A stretch of DNA of 64,000 nt. It comes from Gerris lacustris. Its lineage: Eukaryota > Arthropoda > Insecta > Hemiptera > Gerridae. A model generated the notes under the pieces. That model did not search any database, had not been told where the DNA came from, and was given only the letters and a program-made list of their open reading frames with translations. A program made the translations under genes and the position numbers. Numbering within the stretch: the stretch's first letter is position 1; every line of letters begins with the position of its first letter. Shown here one piece after another: positions 34,721 through 45,859 of this stretch. The stretch covers positions 69,202,455-69,266,454 of the forward strand of contig OX578277.1 in assembly GCA_951217055.1 (NCBI GenBank). The letters are read 5' to 3'.

Positions 34721-35094
34721 TAGAAAAACAGTAATTTTCTATGAACATAGTCATTAGCATATACAACCTAACTATAAATATAATAAAAGCCATTCTGTCC
34801 ATCACAAGCAAAGTTTCTACTTCATTGTATCGAGTTTGATAAAACTATTTAATAAACTATTTTAAAACAATCGATAGCTGCTGCATTCTGGAGTGTATCC
34901 AAAGTTCCTCTAAATGTAGTTCGTTGTAGATATTTCCTTTCTTTCTCTTTTAGTTGGAGACCCCACCTATATTTTCATTTTGTATTTTCTTTTTTCCATT
35001 TTCTCCTTTATGGTTTATTCACTCATATTACTTCTAGGTCCTTTTTTCCCCTGGTTTCAAACATGGAGTTTTTTTGTGGGCTCTCTTTAAAATA

Positions 35095-35340
35095 TTAAGC
35101 AGGAGGAAAGGACGGTGCTTGGATCAGCGAACGAGCTACAGCTGAGCCCGTCATAATTTCCAGTTATGGCTCGCCCCTCTTTTGACCCCCTCGATCTCCG
35201 TTGCCGACTCTCCCGTTGTAAATCTCTTTTTATCCTCCTCCCCCCGCCTTTCCTCTTACTCTGGTTGCCTCTAAGAGAGTTATTTGTCCCAAATGGTATC
35301 TCTAAAACTCCCCTCTAAGGACTCCTGGAGATGAAAGAAC
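35095..35340. other. Pyrimidine- and GC-rich block
   Basis: Contains a CCGTTGCCGACTCTCCCG region and a CTCCTCCCCCCGCC tract, much richer in G+C than its surroundings. No open frame with splice sites was found. It could be a repeat or a regulatory island. Confidence 0.25.
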
Positions 35341-35489
35341 AACCATGAAAGAAGTTGAAGAGTTGGACCTTTCTTGTATAATTCTAGCATGTCGTTAATT
35401 ATTATTATACTTAAAATTTAAGAAGGATAATAAAAGAAACAGAATAAACCAGCTGGGAGATTTATTAATCCTTATTTATATAAACAAAA

Positions 35490-36062
35490 AATATAAAATA
35501 GTCTGCCAATTAGTGTGCACATAGCTTCCTCGCATTATATAACTATAAAGTACTTTTTGATTTTATGTTTTTACTACCTATTATTGTTTAATTTTTTCCC
35601 TCCTACTACTTTAAATCTGTCAAAATTGTTTTGATTTTTGCTTCCGAGTTTACCAAAGGTAACGGAATTTATCTGATCGTTCCATTTTTTAAAAAACTTT
35701 TCCCCCCTTTTTACTTTCTCATATAAAGAGAAAGTATTGTGATACCCGTAAATTCTATATGGACTTATACGTTTTGAGGACCCCTGAGTCTGAGTCCAAA
35801 AAAGTGATTGAAATCATTATGAAACCATTTGTGGACAACATCCTAAAAAACATCAAAATTTCTTACAAATCTGATACGGTGATAATAAAAAACTATTTGC
35901 GCTTGTGAAAGAGAAACCATTACCGAACGTTGACACCTAAATGGGGGAAACAGCTTATATGGGGCAAACAATAGACGAATTATGAGCGTCCATCCAAGTT
36001 TCATTTAAATCGGACTTGTAGTTTCGTTCATCAGAACGATCACATAGTTTCTGTTACCAAAT
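35490..36062. mobile_element. W-family copy 6 with an inserted V-family end
   Basis: Starts TAGTCTGCCAATTAGTGTGC and continues to GCTTCCGAGTTTACCAAAGG. At 35712-35800 V-family text (CTTTCTCATATAAAGAGAAA, GTATTGTGAT) takes over. W text (AGTTTCGTTCATCAGAACGA, TTTCTGTTACC) resumes near 35980-36060. It looks like a nested insertion. Confidence 0.45.
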
Positions 36063-36180
36063 CAAATAAAGGGTTCACAAACAAAAAATATAACAAACAA
36101 TTTTCATTTATCTTATCCTATTTTATCATTTATTTAATGCTCGTAAAGAATCTAAACTGTAATTTTAATGAATTTTTATT

Positions 36181-36240
36181 ATCTGTTTACAGGTGAGTCA
36201 GGATGCGGATTTGCTTGTAAAATCTTATTTAGAGGTGAGC
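36181..36240 (+). promoter_or_regulatory. Juxtaposed splice sites: ratchet point or 42-nt microexon
   Basis: A pyrimidine-rich run ends in TTTACAG at 36192 and is followed directly by GTGAGT. A second donor, GAG|GTGAGC, lies 42 nt further on. The site can be a recursive-splicing ratchet point (acceptor abutting a donor) or a microexon at 36193-36234. In phase 0 the 42 nt read VSQDADLLVKSYLE without a stop. Both splice sites match the consensus closely. A W-family repeat and the Gypsy relic follow to the right. It could be a chance match, because no flanking exon is visible. Confidence 0.35.
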
Positions 36241-36296
36241 TCCTACCTAATTTTTTGTTTATTTTCTCCTTTAATTATTGTTTATGTCTCATCCCA

Positions 36297-36427
36297 TTAT
36301 AATTTTATCTATATATTTTGCTTCTGAGCTTAGCAAAGGTGGAAGTATTGAGGTCGTTCTGAAGAGCGAACTATTTTTGTCAGACAGAATCCGTTTCAGA
36401 TATCAGGATCCATTTTTGTCTCGTGTC
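36297..36427. mobile_element. W-family fragment, copy 7
   Basis: TGCTTCTGAGCTTAGCAAAG is followed by TCGTTCTGAAGAGCGAA, a CAGACAGAATCCGTTTCAGA block, and ATCAGGATCCATTTTTG. It then joins directly to Gypsy coding sequence. Confidence 0.5.
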
Positions 36428-37362
36428 TATATGCAGGAAAACCTCTTGGCAATTAAAAATCTAAAAAGACCAAATGATAAATCAGGAGTTCGAAGTGTAC
36501 TAGGGTCAATTCATTTTTATTTAAAGTAGGTACATAGAAATTAGCGCTCAGAAATTTGAACCGTCACATAAATTATTAAGGAAGAATTTTGAGTTATAAT
36601 GGACCGACGAATGTGAAAGGAGTTTTAATTTGATGAAAGAATACTTATGCTCATCTCCCATTTTAGCAATATACTACATAAATAAATTAGTGTTTATTGA
36701 AACAGATGCTAGTCTTAAAGGCATAGGAGGAACATTGAAATAACACCAGACTGACGGAATGCTACTGCTACACCCAGTTGCATATTTTTCTAGGAAACTC
36801 TGTGAAGAAGAAAAAAATAAAAATATTATTCATCTAGAATGTAAAGCTATAAAAGATGTTATCATGTATTGGTAATACTACCTCATTGTCGAAATTTTAC
36901 TGTCTGCAGTGATCATAAGCCTCTGGAAAATCAAAAAACCAAATCATGAAATATTAGGCGATTTGATTCATTATTTGTCCCAATTCAATTTTAAAATTAT
37001 TTACAAAAAAGGAAAAGAAAATATATAAGCGGATTTACTATCAAGACAACCAGTTTTAGAATATTTTGAAAATGAAGTCGTAAATTTAGTAGAGTCAAAT
37101 GAAATAATAAAATACCAAAGATAATATCGAAGAATTGAAATCTGCAAAGAAAAAAGAAAAATACAATGGCGTTGTATTCAAGATGTTAAAAGGTAGATCT
37201 AGAGTATATGTTACACCTAAATTTGGCATGGATCTAATCAAGAGAGTGCATGATTATTACGGCCACATTGGTGTTGATCAATTGAGAAGGAAAATAGGGA
37301 CATTTTATTACTTCAAAAACTTGGACCAAAAGATAATTGAATTTTATAAAGCGAAATTTTAG
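36428..37362 (+). pseudogene. Ty3/Gypsy pol relic (RT end, RNase H, integrase head)
   Basis: In order and in shifting frames the following are visible. First is the RT C-terminal block with KNLKRPNDKSGVRSVLGSIH. Next is RNase H with FIETDASLKGIGGTL, HPVAYFSRKL and EILGDLIHYLSQFNFKIIYK then ADLLSRQPV. The open stretch 37135-37362 has the integrase zinc-binding domain start (RVHDYYGHIGVDQLRRKIG). It stops before the Cys pair would be complete, at KAKF. Several stops (for example after TLK and after KENI) kill the frame. No LTRs were found nearby, so both ends are lost. Confidence 0.85.
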
Positions 37363-37528
37363 AGTATTCATTTGACAGATTAGCGAGGTTATAATGGTTA
37401 TGGTTTTTATTTAATGTTTGTTTTGTTTTATTTGAGTGTCGTTTTGTAACGTTTAATTTAATTATTCTTTAAGTATTAATAAAATCTGTTAAAACCTACA
37501 CTCGACTAAGTTTCTTGAAAAACTAACT

Positions 37529-37529
37529 T

Positions 37530-37592
<63 letters not shown>
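37529..37592. repeat. (CA)n(TA)n microsatellite
   Basis: An AC array runs directly into a TA array, the same order as at 9.83 kb. Confidence 0.9.
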
Positions 37593-37595
<3 letters not shown>

Positions 37596-37599
37596 CAAT

Positions 37600-39460
37600 T
37601 AATGAACGAAGCTCATTGGTTAGTAATCATAATATTGTCAACATGATCGTGCCCAAACTGACATTTCTTATCAGAAATAAGAAGACGCTAAGTACATTAG
37701 TGTCATTTTCTTTTCTTTTTCTTTGTTACTAGTTAATAAAAATTTGAAACTGCTTCTTCATGGTTTTATGAAAAGAAGAGGAAGGCTTTTATATAAATGC
37801 ATTCAAAACAATATGTTTCAATGCTTTAACTTAACACTCACTCGTATTTAGCACCTCTAGTTCCAGATTTAACTACTAAGTATAAGGATTTCAAAATCCA
37901 GGAGGTAATAGTTTTTGTTTGTGACTTAAGCGTTTGCTTATTATTTATGTGTAGTAACTTAAATACTTGCCTTATTCAAGTGGATAGTACTTAGAAAGAA
38001 TCGGCTGTGGTTATTTCTATGTCGACTCGCAAACATGGTAGGATGTGAAAGAATTAAGGTCTCTAAAGACTGAGTCGCGTGCTTCATTTTTTATGATTGT
38101 TGAAAATAAAATCGTCTTAAATTATAAAATTATTAAATCAAGGGCATTATTCCAAAGTGGTAAAAATTGTTGTACCCTGTAAGGTTATTACTTTATTATA
38201 AATGATTACTTTGGCATAATTAAATTAGGATCCACTTTTAGCGTCCGGTCCCTTAATTCTCTTTTGATACACTCCACAGCTAGAGGAGAGTGGAAGCATG
38301 TGTATGAGATGCTTGAATAATGAATTGTGTGTAGCATGTAGTTGGTTTCTAAAGCAAACGGTACCAAGTCCCACGAGGGGCGAGTTTTGTTGAAGGTTTC
38401 CTTTCGGTTTCTCTGGAAGGCCTAAAGGAAACCCATTTAGCTTCCGGTTAGCAAGTGTTGGTGAAACTGTTGCCCCTTATACCTAGAATACACTAGGTAT
38501 TCTCTACATGTTCTCAGCCTTACGTTCCTAGCCTAGATATCTTTAACCTTCTGGTCTGTTGGAGGAAGTCTACCTTTGCAACCCTTATGCCTTGTGGATT
38601 TCTCTCAGAATGTATTTTCAAATAGTTTCACTTCCATGTTTACCAATGAGTTTTAAACTCGTTTAACTCTCTGGAGGCATACGTTTCCTGAGTATCGATA
38701 CCTTACCAACCATCCCAACATCTGTGTGCTTTGAAGGAACAAGACATTTAGACTACTTCAAGCATCGATTTTCCCTTCGGTTCGTCTCTAACCTTTCCTT
38801 TTCGTTGATTGCTTTTCAATTTTATCCTCGAATTGCTTTCCGGTTGACAATGAGATTCTATAAATATGTAAATCATTTCAGAGTAGAATATTATTGTCAT
38901 TTTCGTTGAAATGGAAATATAGAATCTTACTTAATTTCACAACCCAACTACATTTTCCTTACAATGTTATTAATTTGTTTATGCTTTTCATAAATTAGTA
39001 GAAAATCAATTTCAGGGGCGCTTCCATCAATAGATACGCTCGTCCACTTCCGTTAGGTCTTCGCTACTTAGCGAATTCACTGCAGTTAAATATTGAATGA
39101 CTGAAGTTAATATTTAATTTTAGCCTTCGGCTTATCTTTTTTACTTATTACTTCTTTTGGACCATCAATAAAAAGAAACTACTGTATCCTATTAATTTTC
39201 AAATTAGCCTTCTTTGTCCTTTATGAGGCAATGGATTCAATATCTATTCCTATTGTCAGTCTGTTTGATTTTTTTTTTCTCTTCCGTTGTTGATTGTTAT
39301 TCTTACGAAGATCCCTCTTGTTATATTTTCAATTGTCCAGTTTAATTAAATCTTATTTTGATTGAACAATTGAGGTAGTATATTTATTTAATAATTTCTA
39401 TTGGTTTAATAAAACAACTAATAGTAATGTTGTTTTTCTCATAGCAATGTTTTGTTTTTT
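37600..39460. other. No gene seen; moderately GC-rich stretch
   Basis: 38230-38860 is richer in G+C than average and has several short balanced frames, but no splice-bounded exon or domain. It may be the non-coding part of an old retroelement. Confidence 0.35.
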
Positions 39461-39462
39461 AG

Positions 39463-39892
39463 GGTTTCGTTGGTAAAACCAAAAAAAGAATCCCTTATAG
39501 TTTCGTTCCTGTGTCTGTCTGTCACTCTGTACGGTTTCAATAATTTTTTAATTAAAAGAGACGAAGACTTAAAGAGATAAAGACATAGACAAGAAACTTT
39601 CTAGTATTAAAGATCTTGTTGACGTACAAGAAAAATATAGCTAATTCAAAATTATCAGCTGTTCAAATTCAAAATGGCGGATAGTTCCTGTCACGGGGAA
39701 GAAAATATTTTTTTTAAACTTTCGAGTGGGGTATCAAATGAAGTATTGAAGAGTAGTTACAAAAATATATAACACTTGTGGAAAGTGTTTACTCTTTAAC
39801 GCCATTTTGTTAAAACCATAAACATTTTGCGTGTGCCCCCCCCCCCCCCCCCAATATAACTAATTTCATGTTCACAATACCAAACGAAACCA
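39463..39892. mobile_element. Z-family MITE
   Basis: The left end GGGTTTCGTTGGTA is mirrored by the right end AATACCAAACGAAACCA. The 430-bp interior is non-coding and ends in a C homopolymer segment (39837-39852). A truncated relative lies at 12841-13018. Confidence 0.6.
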
Positions 39893-39934
39893 TTTTTACG
39901 TGAGACTTGTCGCACAACCAATTTATTTAATGTT

Positions 39935-40290
39935 GTTGCCAATTAGTGTGGCACATAGATTCCTCGCTTACTTGAATGTTATGTTTCTACTGTCATTTTT
40001 ATTTAATCCCCTTCCGACCTATACAGATTGACAGGCAAGATACAAGACCAAAAATGTTCCCTGATATGTGAAACGGATATCGGTCTAGAAATGTTTGAAA
40101 TCGGAGACAAAATGTAATCATTCTTCTGGACAATCTCATTGCTTCCGTTACTTTTGGTAACCTTGGAAGTGAAAGAGGGAGAAAAATTAAATGAATTAAA
40201 CAATATCAGGTTGTAAAAGCATAACATCATTAAAGTATACGCCATAAGATGCGACCAAGCTATATACCACATCAATTGGCAGTCTTTTGG
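39935..40290. mobile_element. W-family repeat, copy 8
   Basis: The left margin AATTAGTGTGGCACATAGAT is followed by a reversed fragment, then GTTCCCTGATATGTGAAACG, then TTGCTTCCGTTACTTTTGGT. It ends near ATTGGCAGTCTTTTGG. The outer phrases are inverted relative to each other, so this looks like a self-complementary or rearranged copy. Confidence 0.5.
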
Positions 40291-40800
40291 ATTTTTTTTA
40301 TTTCTTAAGTTACTAAATAAATAATGTTGTTTTAAATATTAAGGAATTAAGTTTTAAAAAGCCTTTCTTGGTCATTCGTAATAAATTAAAATCCATTTTA
40401 AAAAGAGATTTTAGTCTAATCCTCTTATTTCTCTAAATTTTAATTAGTCTTCCAAAAATTAATTCTATTGATATTTTTTTTTTTATTATTATTCCTTCGA
40501 CCTCATTTTATTAATTTGAAGAAAAATAAATAAATATAATTTTTTTGTAAAATAAAGTAAGCTGTCCCTACTAAAATCTGTGGACCTCGAAAAAATGTTC
40601 TCTTGCCTTTAGAATTTTTACTATAAGCTTCTTATCGTCTTCCACTCTTCAAGATCCTTCTTTCAACGTTCTCTTAACTGACTTTTTCTCCAAAAATGAA
40701 AAGTTTTTCCTATAGGTTTTCTCTTTTATAGTTACATTTAACAGCTAACCAGTTAATAAAAGTTTTTCACTGAATGAAGAATTTTGTATGAGGCTTACTT

Positions 40801-40803
<3 letters not shown>

Positions 40804-40842
<39 letters not shown>
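40804..40842. repeat. (TA)n microsatellite
   Basis: TA array followed by TTTATTTATTTATTA. Confidence 0.9.
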
Positions 40843-41189
40843 TTATTTATTATTTTTTTCATCTCCTATCTTTCCCGTTTAAAAAGTTCCCTTGTAAACT
40901 TTTTACCTTATGTTTCTTTTCCTATGTTTATTTTATTTATGATTTGGAAGATTTAATGCATATAAAATAGTTTTTGTATTTAATAAATAAATAATTTATA
41001 TCTAATATCTCTTATATTTAAATAATTTAATATTAGTAATATTAGAAGGCTTTAATTTCTATATTATGCCCAGAAAAATGTTAAACTCGTATTTAAGCAA
41101 TCTTTTTTAATAATAATAATAAAAAAAAAAAAATGTATCTAACCTTTTTTTAATCTCTCATATACTTAGCATATACATATTTGGAGAAA

Positions 41190-41820
41190 GTATTGTGATA
41201 GTGCGAATATTCCCACAATAAATATTGGGTCCTTTGAGCCCAATAAATGTCGGTATGCAATCTGTGCAGCCGCATGGAGCCTAAACTTCTTCGCCGATAT
41301 CGATGAAATTTTGCGAAATTATACCCTGAGGTGAAATTGAGTAATAAATTTTAGCTCTTAAATAGGGGAAACCGTTTTTCAAACTGTTTTTATTATAATA
41401 TTCTATATGTTGTACTTTTAAATTCGAATCTATACCATATAAGTCTTTTTCCCGGGAAAAATGAAGTTCCTAAGAAAACCCAAGAAAATAATTAATAAAC
41501 GTGGACGGTAAGAAATCGGGTTCGATTCCTCGTCAAGGAGGAGTTATTTTTATGGTTGATTGTGATACAATGTTCAATAATAATTAGATGAAACCACGAA
41601 AACTTAACGTTTGGTATGGGTTGTATCAGACATATTTTGTTTTTTAATTTACCCATACAAATAAGTTTAGAATTTGTTTCAGTTTATAGAAACGATTGTA
41701 ATTTAATTTATCAGTCGGTTTTATTATTATTATTACCCGCTTTTATATACCAATTTTTTGTGAGGTGAAAATTTTGTAATACATTTTTAGCCTACTCTAC
41801 GACTTCCCAGAAAACTGATA
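41190..41820. mobile_element. V-family element, most complete copy
   Basis: The left end GGAGAAAGTATTGTGATAG and the right end GATACTTTCTCAG are inverted repeats of about 12 bp. The interior shares ordered blocks with 17.4 and 58.3 kb and includes GGGTTCGATTCCTCG, a good tRNA-type B box. The total is about 630 bp. Either a DNA transposon that captured a SINE head or a tRNA-related composite repeat. Confidence 0.5.
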
Positions 41821-42499
41821 CTTTCTCAGATTATTTATTTCAGATAAAAATGAAAGCTATTGATATTTTCCAGTACAAAATTAGTTATAAAAGTTTCTGT
41901 TTTATTAAGAAAGAAAGAAATGTATTAATATTTCGCTTTATTAAATAAAATTAATTTCCGTATAGCACAATAATATAGGTATATTTTTTTCTAACTCTCC
42001 AATAAACATCTGACGGAAATGCTTTCTCTTTATTACCTATTTACAACGACTCTTCCACATCTCCTATTGGTTAATTATATCACCTGAAAGTTTCTTTCTC
42101 TCAAACTCGTATTACCTTTATTACGAGTATTACTGGGGGAATTCATTTAATCAATTTAATGAGTATTCTGTTTCGAGATTAATCAAAGGTTTAATCTTCC
42201 CCGTAACATCCTTCTGATCTAGTTACTTATCTACTATCTTATGTAATGCAACTGTTTATGTGTAGAAGGATTTCGCCTTATCTTTGAGAGTAACATATCT
42301 AAGTGAAAACATAAAAAGTTACTATAATTTATTAATTCAAAAATTATCTATAAAACTGTAATGAAGATCCTTAAAAAACTAATTTTTATTTCTTTTATAA
42401 TTTTTTTAAAAATTATACTCTAGCATATTATATATTAGTTTGACTTGGCTTTTAAAAAAATATCATGAATAAACTTGACTTACATCAGGCAGAGCGTAG

Positions 42500-42760
42500 A
42501 GCAAAAGAAATTTCCTTCTCTTCTGATCGGTCAGTGGCTATTCTCTTAGTTTTGTTCCAGGTCCTTTATAAGTTATAATTATAAGTGTTCTTTTCCTAGT
42601 CATTGTGGGTCGGATGCGGCTCGGCATCTCATTCCATGCACTCCAATCAAGTATGTTTCTCAATAGCCTCGTGCTAAAGTTTGATCTATCCAACAATACT
42701 TTCCTAATCTAGATGAGACTAATTAAATAAGTTTATAGTCCACAGTTACTTAACACTCCC
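42500..42760 (-). pseudogene. LINE reverse transcriptase C-terminal fragment
   Basis: A minus-strand frame reads DRSNFSTRLLRNILDW then SAWNEMPSRIRPTMTRKRT. This fits the conserved motif near the end of many non-LTR reverse transcriptases (a basic/aromatic stretch, then WN.LP..IR). Stops lie within 60 codons both ways. The clade cannot be told. Confidence 0.4.
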
Positions 42761-43214
42761 GGCCATCTCAAAATAATATATAGGCTTATTGTATTTATTT
42801 ATATTAATTTTAGGTAAAAAAAACGTAATTTTAACTTTTATTTACAATTTTTCATCAGTTACATTTAGCAATAGCATTGGATGTTTAGTTTAGCTCTCTA
42901 ATGTAGGATTCTTTTTATTATGATTACTTTTATTTGATGTATTATAAGATACACTTAATGCTTACTCTATCGTTAGAGATAAGGTAGGTACCACTAAATT
43001 TGAGAATATTGCCTCAAGGATTTATGTTACCTGATGCTAATAATATATTTATGTACATGCATAATTGATGTACAAATAATTTTCTTACAATTGTATTTCA
43101 TATTGATTGTTTAATTTATCATTGAGTCCTTTATCCTAAGGGTGATAGTCATTTGAACATACATTATTAATATTTTACTTGTAGAACTAATGTCACTAAA
43201 CTTTGAATTTTACT

Positions 43215-43345
43215 TTCTTATATACGTACTGTGTTACGAGAATATTGTGATCTCAAAAGTTCTATTTTGAAATTTGATGGATTAACACATTTTTAGGTTT
43301 CTAAAAAAGTTGTAAAAATTTTATGTACACGTGGGCCGTGGGCAT
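43215..43345. repeat. V-family fragment
   Basis: Only the first part of the family is present: GAGAATATTGTGAT, TTGATGGATTAACACAT and GTACACGTGG. It is diverged. Confidence 0.4.
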
Positions 43346-43784
43346 GGTGCTGCTGAGCGTCCAAGATGCTCGTGTTCCTTTCTTTTGAAAACAATACCAT
43401 TTACTTTGTAAAATTTAAGATATGTCCTTGATGGGTTTAATTTGATTTTTAAAGATTTATTGATCAGAATAAGTGAAACAATGATAAATCCAGTTAATAT
43501 TTTTTATACTTGTATTTCAGTTTACTTTTTATACATGTATTTCAGTTTAATGAATTGAAGTAAGATCCTATAATGCTTGTATAATATTCTGCGACACGAT
43601 ATTCAGACGAAAGAGAGATGGGGACCTAGGATCCATAGAATGATCGTGAAAGGCTTTTGGATGTTCTAAAGGTTAAGATACCGTTATAAAGAATTCAACC
43701 TTGCAATTACTAGAATGCATCTTCTCCCGGTGCTGTATTATTATTTTTAATCCTTTCTTTGGCTATTAAATTCTTATTTAAATA

Positions 43785-44155
43785 GTCTCACAATAGTGTG
43801 GGAAATTGCTTCCTCCCTTCCTATATCGTATAATTTACTGATTTTATGATTTTACTCACCTACTGTTGCCAAATTTATTTTATTTCTCTCCTGTTTTTTA
43901 AATATGTCAAAATTGTTTTGATTTTTTACATGAATTAAAGTATCAATTTAGCAAAATTTAAAGGCACTGGGCCTTATAAAATCGAACGAGTAGTTTTAGA
44001 AATGTACAGACTGACAGACCAACATACACGGAACCAAAAATGTTCCCTGATGTCTAAAATGAATTTCTGTCCTAGAATTTTTGAAAGGAGACAAAAAAAT
44101 GTATGTGAATCAAATAGCTTCCGTTTCCTTCGGTAAGCTCGTAAGCCAAGTTAAA
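43785..44155. mobile_element. W-family repeat, copy 9
   Basis: AATAGTCTCACAATAGTGTG, TTTTATGATTTTACTCACCT, GTCAAAATTGTTTTGATTTT and TAAAATCGAACGAGTAGTTT occur in order. The copy ends GTTCCCTGATGTCTAAAATG and AGCTTCCGTTTCCTTCGGTA then AGCTCGTAAG. Confidence 0.6.
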
Positions 44156-44159
44156 AGAA

Positions 44160-45400
44160 TGGTTAGTTTAGTTTTGCTATTGATAAGTAGATAGAAATGC
44201 TTATAAGACGCGCTTAGAGATTATGTATATATATTAAGTATATAGAGGTATTTAGGTTTATATAATGTATGTCTTGTAGTTGTAGTATTATGAATAAAAA
44301 ATATTCATAGTTAGGAAGCCTAAATAAGTTCACCAAAATATTTGTTAAAATAACAAAATTAATTATGATTATGTATTAATTAGTTTTAAAAATTAAATTA
44401 AAATCACCTCAAAGTTTATGAAGCCAGAATAATTTTTTCATAACATCTGTCCTGATCCATCAGTGATATAATAATAAAAACGTATTTAAAAATTTAAATG
44501 GGAAAGCAGCATGCAAGATATATATATTGTAATTTCAATTCGCTAAAGTTTCGTATGTTTCCTTGTATTTGTAGTGTTAAGAGTGAAACCGGTATTCTAA
44601 TGCTACTTATTAAAGATGACATTATTAGATTCTCTAACTTTCTTCCTGGGGAAAATATAATTTAATAACTTTCTCTTCTATTACATTTGAAATGTATTTA
44701 TAAATAATTGTTACATGATAAAAACATTTATATAATAATACGCTTTAATAGAAACATTGAACTTTGATTGAAAACCGACCTTTGATCGCGATGCAGATAA
44801 TTAATATATAATACATATTTTTTATTATTATTTCTTTATGAACCTTGAGCAAAAACTTTTAAATATTCTAAAATAATATATATTTAATTGGAAATAGAAA
44901 TTATAAATAAATTAAAACTAAACTAGAATGTAAAGAGAGTATAACATAAAATGTGTAATGTTAACCCTATATAAAGAATTATTAATATAGAGACAAATGG
45001 AGAAGTTCAATTATAAATAGCGTGCAAAAAAGAGAATAAAATATATACTATTATCCTAGCTTTTACGGTTTAATCTTTTAATCGATAAATCACTAATACA
45101 ACTCCTTTCACAGCATTAGCAAGCCTTGTATAGACTCCCTTAAATCAACAATTTCTATTTAAATGTTGAGCAAACTGCTAGTTTTCCATATAAAAGGTTT
45201 TGCTACCCTTTATAGAGTTATCTCTGATCAAATAATTTGAAAGGGAGGATGTTAGCCCTTGGGAGAGAAAATTGAACATATTTTGCTTCGACGGTGTATT
45301 CAGCGAATACCCTAGTCGAAATATGGGGGTTGTTAAAGCTTCGTTTTTATATTGAGATGAGAGGATTGAATCTCTGGCGAAAGTATTTGTTGCAGTTTCT
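44160..45400. other. No gene seen
   Basis: Strongly AT-rich, with short frames and no recognised repeat. Confidence 0.45.
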
Positions 45401-45408
45401 TGCTATGC

Positions 45409-45810
45409 TTCAACAAGTCAAAGCTACCTTAAAATAGCAGAATTTGTTGACAGTGGTGCCCAAACATAATTTTAGCCATAGATGCTTGGAAAGCACGTTG
45501 GCTTTCGTCGAGTTTTTGCACTCTGAAATTAGCTGAGGAAGAAGATTATTTATCTTCTGCTGGAGATAAATAATCTTCAAAGTCACATGTGACACTGAAT
45601 AAAGTGATTGGATTTGAATAGGCATTATAACGAAGTTGTGAATGGATATTGAGTTTGAATAGGGTGCCATGGTTTGTCATGGATGATTCTGTTTTGAGTA
45701 CAACCTCACACTCAAGCTCTGGTGGTTCTCCAATCATCGAGTCTCTGGCTTGTTTTGTTTTCCTGCTTTTGTTCTCTTTTTGCCCTTTATTATGGTCTAT
45801 TGATCAGCTT
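45409..45810 (-). pseudogene. Decayed coding stretch, unrecognised
   Basis: One minus-strand frame stays coding-like for about 130 codons across two stops. It starts with a basic segment (KGQKENKSRKTKQARDS), then GEPPELECEVVLKTESS, FSVTCDFEDYLSPAEDK, a stop, and NFRVQKLDESQRAFQASM to a second stop. Codon choice and amino-acid balance look like protein rather than AT noise. A perfect 15-bp hairpin (AAGATTATTTATCT with its complement 8 bp on) falls at the first stop. I do not recognise the family. A retropseudogene or a transposon-encoded protein is possible. Confidence 0.3.
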
Positions 45811-45859
45811 AAGGCAAAGTCTATCTATTCAAATCAGGAGTTATTTTTAACTTAAAACA

